Of a stretch of 64,000 nt of DNA, positions 24,443 through 33,700 are shown in pieces; position 1 is the first letter of the stretch; the number at the start of each line of letters is the position of its first letter. The notes under the pieces are model-generated. The model was given only the letters and a program-made list of their open reading frames with translations, was not told the DNA's origin and did not search any database. Position numbers and translations under genes: made by a program. The DNA comes from Tethya wilhelma (Eukaryota > Porifera > Demospongiae > Tethyida > Tethyidae), in NCBI GenBank assembly GCA_964030475.1, contig CAXIPT010000002.1, positions 4,753,087 through 4,817,086 of the forward strand, read 5' to 3'.

Positions 24443-24809
24443 CAGTGGCGTAGGAAGATGTTTTGAGGTAGGGGGGGCTGAACTAGCCACACCTCTTCCT
24501 GTCCCACCCCTTACACGCCCCTTTCTGGTGCTTTCAGCACATGCGTGCACACGCACGCACCAATTACTTACCGTTCCCAAACACTAGCCCTGCTTATTTA
24601 ACATTAGAAAAGTTCTTTTTTAGCACAATAATGGCCAGGTGAACATTGACTTGTCAAGAATCGATCTTGTCTATAGTAACTTTTAGCTGTAAATTTGTAT
24701 ATGGCACTCAAGGTAAAACGATCTTTACCAAATGTTTGTAACATTGACGAGGGGGGCTCAGCCCCCACTGACTTTTGACAAGGGTGCCCCCCCGCTTCCT
24801 ACGCCCCTG
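24443..24809. mobile_element. Foldback MITE with 'cagnggcgtaggaag' ends
   Basis: The left end 'cagtggcgtaggaag' and right end 'cttcctacgcccctg' are inverted repeats, followed inward by G-rich and C-rich arms ('tagggggggct', 'gtgcccccccgc'). AATAT occurs on both sides, which may be a partial target duplication. No coding sequence lies inside. Confidence 0.85.
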
Positions 24810-25799
24810 AATATAGCATGTAGATGCCTGGGATTGAGGCTAAACATGTATACTTTATTGTTGCATGTCCATTGAACGTGGCTACTAAGCAAATGTCATC
24901 CGCGATCATCATACCCTTAGCTTGCTGCCATGTTTGCAATGAACAAGCGTTTGGACCAGAGAATCTAGCTCTGTTAGGTCAAAGCATTTACCTTATTATC
25001 ACAAATTTAAAAGCATAAATTATAATTTTAGCAATTTTTACAATTGTGTCAAAAAATTGCTAAATTAACAAGACACAAAAGTTCATTTTTAGCTTTATTC
25101 GTTTAATTATACAGAACATGACATTTTCAAATCGTTCATTGTGATTTTAGTCTCGCTTACGCTTCTTAGCACAGCTCTATCCAAGCGCAGAGTATAATTC
25201 AAGCTCAAGGCTCTACTTTTGATGGTTACTTCATAAGTAGCTTTTAAAGGTAGGTTCACACACACACTGTGTACCATATAAATAGTAAATACTTTTTGCC
25301 TGAATCACGCAACTTAACAACGTTATGCAGGAGCAGATTGTGTGGAATTGGGCAGTGAACCGCTAAATTAAAATGTAGCTATATATAATACTTTTCTTTT
25401 TAAAATCGCTAATTTTAGTGCTGATAATATTTATGACAATAAATGCATACTAGAGTCAGTATCGCTATCTCAGAATTCTAGTGTTGTTCTGGCAAGGCGC
25501 ATGCATGCTAGCACACAAACTAGTAATCGCTCAAACTGAAAAATCTTTGCATAGCTAAGGAACTGAGCTTTTGTTTCTCAAAATAATTTTTTAGATTATC
25601 GCAAGTATTTTATGTCTTATGCTTATTTTTTTTAGATTAGACTTGCGCTGCTCTTCAGATCAAGAATACACGCACACATGCACACGCACGCAAACACACA
25701 CACACACTGTGAGAGAGAGAGAGAGAGAGAGAGCTAGGGGGGGGGGAGAAACGACTACTATACATATTACCCACTTTAGCATGTTTCATAATTGAAGAG
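24810..25799. other. Intergenic with microsatellites
   Basis: CA and GA runs lie at about 25665-25735. No gene is supported. Confidence 0.5.
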
Positions 25800-26273
25800 T
25801 TAACTACTGCATATGAGTATAGGTCTCTGCCCACCAATTATAAATTTAAAAAAACAACAACTTCCTATAGCTATAGCTATCAATAATTTCACCTGTGAAG
25901 ACAATTGTCGTGAGAAAGATTTTTCTTGGTGGTGAGATGCAGACTCAGAAAATCTTGAATGCTCCAAAGGATTCTTCTGGAAAGTTGCAGTATCTTTGTT
26001 CAACGGATTAAGAATCTCATAACCATTACTACGATCTCTGTTTTGGTCGGTGATGACAAGTGATTGGCCTTCCTGCTGTTCATGACTTTCCTCATTTTGC
26101 GACGATGTATACGTTTCTTCACTGCCTGCAGCTTCACTTGACCACGGAGTCTGGCATAATAGACAACATGACCTTGCGTTTTCAGAATCCGGAAATTCAG
26201 CTTTAAAATGGCATTCACTGCATTTATATTTCAACACTGTTTTTCCTGGTGATGTTGAAGACATTTTAATCAT
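25800..26273 (-). CDS. Possible small zinc-ribbon, C-terminally membrane-anchored protein
   Basis: A single 157-aa frame starts at ATG 26273; a second ATG nine bases on (26264) is equally possible. Near the N terminus YKCSECHFKAEF followed by CCLLCQTPW gives two CxxC pairs about 18 residues apart, a likely zinc ribbon. The middle is acidic and rich in Q, S and N. Close to the C terminus KLLIAIAIGSCCFFKFIIGG is a good single transmembrane segment with a short tail, as in tail-anchored proteins. A possible GTGAAA donor inside the frame leaves room for a spliced form. I do not recognise the family. It could be a real small gene or a chance frame; the ordered motifs favour a gene. Confidence 0.4.
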   Translation of the reverse strand: MIKMSSTSPGKTVLKYKCSECHFKAEFPDSENARSCCLLCQTPWSSEAAGSEETYTSSQNEESHEQQEGQSLVITDQNRDRSNGYEILNPLNKDTATFQKNPLEHSRFSESASHHQEKSFSRQLSSQVKLLIAIAIGSCCFFKFIIGGQRPILICSS

Positions 26274-26689
26274 TTGTGCCGGGGTTGTCTGAGTGTGTTT
26301 TTCTTGAGGTGTACTCACACCGCCTGTAAGCCGCGGCCTGGCTTTGGCTTGAACTTCTAAGAGGACTATAGCTACAAACTGCAACAGGTCGTTTATCTAT
26401 TCAAGACTCAGTGAGTATTACAGAGCTGAGTTTTTCAAACCTCTCACTAATTCCTTGTCACGGCAATCGTACTGATGCTAACGTGCCAACTTTTCACAAT
26501 AGTCAAGGCAACGGTTATAGTAATTTCCCTGGCGCTGGGAAAGTTTTTATTAGAGCAAACCTGTCAGCCACTCTGCGGCTGGTGCCGGCCGCATGGCACA
26601 AGCGCCGCGCGTATGGCAACCTAAAGCCATGGCAACCATGAATTCTTGGCCTGAGCAGGTGAAAACTACTTCCTGTCGTACCTCAGAGT

Positions 26690-27430
26690 TAGCCTCGTAC
26701 CCAGGCCACTCCCTCTTTTTAGTGTTTCACGCTAAAAATCGGGAGGGCCTGGTACATGCATGTAATCACGTGAGGTCGAACAGTGGTCGAACAGTAATTA
26801 GTGAGCGTGGGCGAAGCCATTACATCACCTGTATTGCCTAAGAATATTGGTTTTTGCGCCCACGCAATTGTACAATAGTAGATTGAGCCATGGATATTAT
26901 AGCTCTCATGATTGAGCCTTATACTGTACTAGGCGCTAGCCGGCCTACAGTCTACTGAGTCAGGCTACGCCTGACTAGCACTTACAAGCATGCCTAGCGC
27001 TTCAATATAGCGAGCTAAATCTGTTTTTTAGGCTTATTTTACTCTGTTTCTACAGGTAGCAAACGGTTCGAGCTTGTGGCAGGTCCAAGACGGCTCCAAC
27101 GGAATTCAAACAGTTTTATTTTTGCTTCTTTCTTGACTTACACAAATTCTTTCAATGTTTTTACGAAAAAGAAGCGAATTTTCGAGTCTTGTCACAAATT
27201 TTCTTGCCTGATACTGGAAAACAGCCATCTTGCCGCGAGCTTGCCAGCGCAGCAAAACTAAAATTATTTGCGTGGGCGCAACATAGAACTCGTGCCTAGC
27301 GCATGCAACACGCCCACGCCCAATTAAATATGACGCGGATCTGACGTACTTCACGTGAGGACATGTACCAGGCCCTCCCGATTTTTAGCGTGAAACACTA
27401 AAAAGAGGGAGTGGCCTGGGTACGAGGCTA
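26690..27430. mobile_element. MULE-like foldback MITE with 9-bp target duplication
   Basis: The arms 'tagcctcgtacccaggccac...' and '...gtggcctgggtacgaggcta' are long inverted repeats of about 80 bp, including 'tttagtgtttcacgctaaaaa'. The 9-bp repeat 'cctcagagt' flanks both sides (26681-26689 and 27431-27439). Same family as 9043-9684. Open frames inside show no known domain. Confidence 0.9.
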
Positions 27431-27746
27431 CCTCAGAGTCCTCTGCGCAAGTGTTGTTCCGAGCGAAGCGAGGCTAGAATTGCTGTATACGGAAAAAAAG
27501 TTATGTGAGTGAGGGTGGTGGTGGTTGGTGGTGGTGGTTAGTCTGGTGCCCAGACCCTTTCTGCTAATTAATAGGCGGGACAGGAAGAGGGAGGAGGAAG
27601 AAAGGAGTCTGGCAACAACAGCTCTGCCGCGGATCGCTGGAATGTAATTGAATCCCACTATGCAACGAGAAGCCCCGCGACCTTTGACCCGCGATTAACC
27701 CTGTGACTACAGCATTTTACTTAGAAAAAAACCAGAGGAGGTAGGA

Positions 27747-27853
27747 TAGTCTCGTGCCCAGACCCAACCCTCTCCCGAGGAAAAATGGAGGAAAAATGGA
27801 GGAAAAATTTTCCTCGCGTGCACGTGCGAGGGAGGGGTCTGGGAACGAGACTA
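27747..27853. mobile_element. Short MULE-like foldback element
   Basis: The ends 'tagtctcgtgcccagaccc' and 'gggtctgggaacgagacta' are inverted repeats of the same family as 26690-27430. I could not find a clean 9-bp duplication. Confidence 0.7.
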
Positions 27854-27861
27854 TAGAGGTA

Positions 27862-28455
27862 TAGTCTCGTCCCCAGACTCCACCCATTCTCCAAGGAGAA
27901 AGAGAGTCTGGTACGCTACGTCCAAATTCTTGGTTCTGCTGAGTCAGCATCAGACAGATATATCATGTGACCATGCATGGCTTTGTACTACGCGCATCAC
28001 GTGGTAGTCCCTGAGTGTATTTTCAGTATTTGTCATGAAAAGTTAGAAGATCTGCATACTTAGCTGCCATTTCATAGTCTTTTTGTTCGTGACAAATGCC
28101 ACTAGTGTGTCTGAGCTACACAATTATGGCACGGACAATCCAGAGAACTTGAAAACTATACAAAACGACCTTGAATCGGATATCAGTGCTGGCACTAAGC
28201 TGCAGAAGTAAATTCACCACAAGCGTGAAGTTAGTAAGCAAAAATCTTTGAATAAAACTGGACTAAAGTCTTGCTAGGCACTGTATGACAATCACGCGCA
28301 CTTCTATTGAACATTATGTGACACCTTGAATTCTGCAATCTGATTGGCTTGCACGTTTTCATGAATGCTGACTCAGCAAGAACCAAGAATTTGGACGTAG
28401 CGTACCAGACCCCTTTTTCCCCTCCTTGCGAGGGGTGGGGTCTGGGCACGAGACT
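27862..28455. mobile_element. MULE-like foldback element with an internal ORF-like piece
   Basis: The arms 'tagtctcgtccccagactcc' and '...ggggtctgggcacgagacta' pair. So do the inner segments 'tacgctacgtccaaattcttggttct' and its inverse near 28383-28408. Between the arms (28087-28212, plus) an uninterrupted frame contains SVSELHNYGTDNPENLKTIQ and ends in a stop. It could be a captured gene fragment. No clear target duplication. Confidence 0.7.
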
Positions 28456-29031
28456 ACTCTAGCTATATACGCAGCGAGCTCTCGAGCGCAGCTAGCTTTT
28501 TTTTTTTCAACTATGTTTTAACCAAAAGCACTAGGCGCTAAGCTAGCCAAAGCTAATAAGGCATTGTAATATACAGCGCTACCTAGTGTACGGCTCCGCT
28601 GAGTTGCAGCTAATCTATTGCATTCAATGGAACTGCTCTTGAAAGTAGGCCACTCGAATTAGGAAGCTGTGGAGATCTACTAACTCTGGAAAAAATAGTT
28701 CAGCTTCAAACTGAACCAAGCACAAAATTTAAATTTTTCAGTTGACACGTGCAAGTTCAACGTACGCTACCACGCCCTTTTTATATTCTTCTCGATTGCG
28801 TACTTTTTTTTCGTTGAATAACTTTCGCGGATAGCTTTTGAACCACGAAAACCGCGAAAGTTAAGTACCTCGAAAATAAGACGCCACCAGGAGGCGCAAA
28901 TGGGGGGACAACACAATGACATTGAGAACAAAACAAAAATAATAATAAAATAAAAAACAAAAACAAAAGCAAAAACAAAAACAAAAAACAAAAGCAAAAT
29001 GAGGAGAGAGAGAGAGCAGAGAGAAATTATC
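28456..29031. other. Intergenic with foldback and simple-repeat remnants
   Basis: Words like 'ctttcgcggatag' and 'accgcgaaagttaagtacctcg' (28820-28880) resemble the cgaaagtt foldback family. An AAAAC/AAAAGC run at about 28925-28998 is the reverse complement of the 3' tail of the minus-strand ORF that follows. No gene is supported. Confidence 0.6.
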
Positions 29032-29992
29032 CTAAGTTCCAGTCTTCACCCGCAATGACTTCCTAGAACACTGCTGTCGTAAACGGGTCCTATGGGCAAT
29101 AGGAGCCCAGAACAAGTCATCACGTGTTTCAACCTCGAAACCTGGGACACCATCACTCAGCTGGTACTCAAAGCCCAGGCAGTCATCCGTGTCTACATCA
29201 CTCACGCTGGTATCGTCACTGGAGTGAACAGAACCAACCTTCACAGCAGACTTGCTGACCTTCACCGAAGACCAACTGAATCCACCATTACTACGATCTA
29301 CACAAACTCCAGGAGTGAGGTTGGCTTCATGGTAGAACGCTGGAGGACCTACTACAGAGGGACTGAGGTCCGACTCACAGATAATCAGCTCAGGACTCTG
29401 ATGGCACAAGGTGATGTCAAGAGACTCATCAATCTGGGAGGACTCACCACTGCACTGAGACAGGGGAGAAACACCACGAACATCGGCAAGAGGTCTAGGA
29501 GAGGCCAAAGACACACCACTGCACTCAGATAGGGCCCTGCCACGAGTGCGAGGTCTCTGAGAGGTCGAGGACTCACGATTATACGTTCAGACAGGGGAGA
29601 AGCTCTGCAGATAGGAGAATGATGTCTCTGAGCACCAGAAGCCAGCACAGGAGAAGGCTTGGACTCTGTCACAACTGCAGGTGGATCAGCAACTAACTTC
29701 TTCAAGTTCTTGCTCCTCTGCCGTCTCAATCTCCTCTTCTTCGATTTACTAGGTACAACTTTACTAGACTTGGCCACAGCTGAGCCAGAAGTGGACACAG
29801 AGGGCCAAAAGAGACTGACCGTCAGACAGTCCAGTTGCAGTCTTCCTGAGAGTCCAGTGGGCATCTGTCAGTAGTGCACCTGCCTCTTGCATGGAGGCAA
29901 TGGCTGGGAGAGGAAAGCCAAGCCTCTGGAGGGCTCTAAGAGGCCCATCCACCACCAACACAGATATCTCACTTTCAGGGGCAACAGAATAT

Positions 29993-30000
<8 letters not shown>
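29032..30000 (-). pseudogene. Second copy of the multicopy ORF1-like coding region
   Basis: From about 30000 downward the minus strand reads ISVLVVDGPLRALQ, GFPLPA, LLTDAHWTLRKT, then after a frame change SLFWPSVSTSGS and a basic run (KSKKRRLRRQRSK). A second frame change follows, then a serine/acidic-rich part ending PIAHRTRLRQQCSRKS, with a stop at 29032. Motif order equals that of 4499-5265. The sense strand is followed by a TTTTG-type tail, as in the other copy. Both copies are frame-broken, so this is a family of dead repeats, perhaps a retroelement ORF1. Function not recognised. Confidence 0.5.
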
Positions 30001-30017
<17 letters not shown>

Positions 30018-30023
<6 letters not shown>

Positions 30024-30330
30024 ATAATGAACACTCCATCAAGAGGAGCAAGAACGACAACACATACATGTACATACAACAAATTAAGTAGATAATTAAT
30101 AGTTATAATGTAGATATACAGTAAACTTCATGATCTAAATGACAATTAGCAGACTGATTACATCTAACATCTCTAATAAAACTAGCACACAGGTCTGACA
30201 CTAATGACACTAATAATAATATTAATAATGAACACTCCATCAAGAGGAGCAAGAACGACAACATACATACAACAATTAAATTAAGTAGATAATTAATGGT
30301 TATAATGTAGATATACAATAAACTTCATAA
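30018..30330. repeat. TAA microsatellite and ~110-bp direct duplication
   Basis: The block 'ttaataatgaacactccatcaagaggagcaagaacgac' up to 'taaacttcat' occurs at 30018-30130 and again at 30222-30330. It is preceded each time by a TAA run (about 29994-30020 and 30208-30222). Confidence 0.9.
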
Positions 30331-30729
30331 ACACAATAAACTACGTTCCCAAGACTGATGGTAAAGGGTCTCCAAAGCCTGCTGGGTGGAGCTTGTGAGA
30401 ATCTCCGGCTCTTTTACCATAGTCATTCAGGCAGAATTCGACAGAAAAGATAAATTTCTATAGAAGTAAGCTTCAACCATACACTGGCAACTGTCATACG
30501 TTATGTTGTTGTAACTAACCCGCTCAAAAAACTAAGTGAAGGCAGCCATCTCTGATTGCCGCGGAGCCACCTCCCACGTTGGCTCAAATTCTGCCTCCAA
30601 GTACGTAGAGGCGCGCGCGGCTATGGGTAAGGTCTATTTTAATTATATATAATTATGGTGACGTTGCATCACGTGATTCGCAAAAAAGAAGGGTGGGGCG
30701 CCGAAAAGAAAGGGTGGGACGCCGCCGCT
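30331..30729 (+). promoter_or_regulatory. Upstream region of gene A
   Basis: About 400 bp separates the repeats from the first exon. It contains a GC-rich patch ('gaggcgcgcgcggctatggg', about 30607-30626). The chosen start ATG at 30730 sits in 'gccgccgctATGG', a strong vertebrate-style start context. An in-frame ATG at 30655 would add 25 residues. No TATA box is evident. Inferred from position only. Confidence 0.35.
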
Positions 30730-33700
30730 ATGGCGACCAAATCTGATACTCCTCTTTATGAACCATCGCCTAGAACTGGACACTACAGCTGTTGTATTGG
30801 AGACAAGGTCTATGTTTGTTATGGATTCAAGGAAAACGCTTTTGATAGCAAGTTAGAGATCTTTGACTGTCCCTCCAAGAAATGGTCCGAGAGGCAAACC
30901 TGTGGAGCATCACCACCCGGAGTGTCCTTTGGTACGTTTGCTGTTATCAAGAATAAACTCTACACCTATGGTGGTGGTGATGGTCGTGGCTCACTATTCA
31001 CTGGTACTCTCGGCGAGTTGGACACATCTACAATGGAGTGGAAGCTTCTCCCTTCAGATATCAGAGCAGGACCCATGAAGAAACGTATGGCTGGGATGGT
31101 TGCATTAAATCACAATAAGTTGGGGGTGTTTGGTGGTCTAGGAATCCCCATGTCTCGCACTCAGCCACCGGGAGCTTCATTTGTTGAGAAAACAAGAGTT
31201 GATGGAAGAGGATGGACAAATGAGTTCCACATCTTCAACATCAGTGATGGTATGTGATAATGTCATTGGTAACTATTAAGTTAATCATAATTAACATGTG
31301 TACATTGTCTCCAGGTACCTGGTCATCTCCTGTCATGTCTGGGTCCAGACCTCCTCCCTGTGAGGCATTCTCATTCACTGCTGTGGATGGGAACAGGGCA
31401 GTGGTCTTTGGTGGTAGCCAACCAGGAGGTGAAGCAAACAATAATGTCTACATCATTGATTTCACTGCTATGGTATGACTATAGAGTTGTAAACTAAACT
31501 TTGATGTCAATTGCTGTCCCATGCATGCACTCCCCTTCCTGTTCTACAGCATTGGACTAAGATTGAACCGAGGATGGGGAAGTCATGGCCAGTAGGAAGA
31601 GTAGGACATGCTGCGTGTTGTTTAGACCAAGGTGGGGATCACCCCCAGTTACTCATATCAGGTGGGGTGGACAATGATAGCACTGTACTGAAGGACTGTT
31701 GGCTGTTTGATTTAACATCCAGGAAGTGGAAAAAGGTGAGGTTCAGTCATGCTTGCCCCACAGTAGCGTAGTACAGTAGCGTGTTGTTGAATGACTGGTT
31801 TGTCCGTATATATATATATATAGTGATGTAATCGTCCGACCAACCACTTTCCGTATATCTGATCTATATTCTAATTAACCGCATGCCATGCCACGTGTCT
31901 ATATGAAAAATTGCAAAGCCCTAAAAATGTAACCACTCTCTTGTAAAACCACTGGCCTCGCCGAGTCGCGGCACTAAGCAGAAAGCCACTGAAAGAATGA
32001 GAAGTGTTATGTAAGATCGATAGGCACGGCAAAAAGCCAGAGCACGTTTTACTCCAGGTGCATGGCAACAACTTACAGTGACGAAGGTAAGCTCGTTGTA
32101 TCAGTATGTTTATTGTTTCCCGTCCAGCCAGGAAGCCCTACTGGATGTGGGTGGGCGGTTTAATTATTCATTAATATGAATATCATTAAAATCTCAACTT
32201 AAACAAACTCAATGAATGTTTAAACTAGTCCAAGGCATCTTTCCCTTTCCCACTGAATCAAAGTATCACGCTCAGGGGCTGCACTGCCAAGGTCAGGCCC
32301 ACAAAATATGCTCACACAGCGTGACTAAACTTTAATAATTTACTGTAATAATCACGTTGCATGCGGGTACAAAAAAAGCATGCAGGCAGGTGACAGGAAA
32401 TAATAAAGTTAGTAACTGTTAATGCCTGAGCAGTAATGAGAGTAACTGAAAAATGACAAGACCCAAAGAAAATCCGACAACAAGAAGTACCACCTATCAA
32501 CAACCAATTTAGCCGTGCTATCACAAAACAATATGTGCTAGCCTCATTCCCACATATAGCCTACTTAGACTCTAGATCTCCTTTGACCTTACACTCACAG
32601 CACGGTGAGTGCAACGAGGCTAATTCCCACATGGAAACCATGTGCATGCATGTGCTTGTTCGTCCTCGCCCCATTCCATGCTTGCATGCCACTAGTAATT
32701 GACTTGTATGTTCCACTCTTAATTAGCTCACTCCACCTGATAATGTACGAATTACAAGATGCTTCCACTCTATCACTGCCACTACCTTGGGACCAGGACT
32801 AGTGGAAGTCATTATGTTTGGAGGGAGTGATGATTGGGAGCATAAAACACGGATATCAGAAACGATCATTTTGAAATTTAGTAAGTCCAGGTTAGACCTA
32901 TTATTTTGCTTCCTGTTCATCGTTTGTTCTCTCCTCATGTAGAATTCTCTAGGGAGTGGTGGGACCTGGTGGATGTGGTTAACAACAGACAGAGAGAAAT
33001 AGAAGTAAAACTATTGGAAAGAATTAAAGCACTTGAAGAGAAGAATGTAGAGGTATACACAGAAACATTTAATGGATATACATGCAACAGTTTGACTACA
33101 GTGAAATTGCCTTGTTCAGGGACGAAAAAATTTGGAGGAGGCTGAAACAGAACTACAAGCAGAAAAGGAAAAGGCAGAAATAGCAGAAGCAGCTCTCAAG
33201 GAAGCTAACAATATCTTACAGAAGGCAGTGGATGATGCTCAGAGACTAGCTGAAGATCTAGAGAGAGCTAGAGCTCAAGTGGAAGAGGTATAAAGCTGAT
33301 CATGTTATTGTGAAAATCATCATCATACTATGTCTATTAATATTCTGTAGGCTGAAAAAAGGGCTGAGGATGCTGAAAAACGAACAGCAAATGCTGAAAT
33401 ACAATTAAAGGATATGACTCAGCAGCTGGAAGAGTCCAACCACCGAGCTAGGGATGTTGAACAAAGATTTACACAGGTATGTATACATCTGCATAGCCCC
33501 GTCCCCAGGCTCTCTCCCTGAATATTACACGCTGAAAAATAGGAAGGGAGAGAGCCTGGTACGCAAATCATGTGAATGACGTAGCACGCAGAAAAATTAG
33601 TATGCTGTAGTAGAGAAACCATACAAACTCTTTCTCCCTTTCTATTTTTCAGCGCATAATATTCAGGGAGAGAGCCTGTGTGCACGCGTGCATAAATATA

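Noticed and set aside
26411..26841. Overlapping plus-strand frames upstream of the small zinc-ribbon frame
   Set aside because: No domain, two competing frames, and one runs into the MULE-like element at 26690.
30655..30729. Earlier in-frame ATG (30655) as start of gene A
   Set aside because: The added 25 residues are not Kelch-like, and the ATG at 30730 has a much stronger start context; kept as an alternative only.
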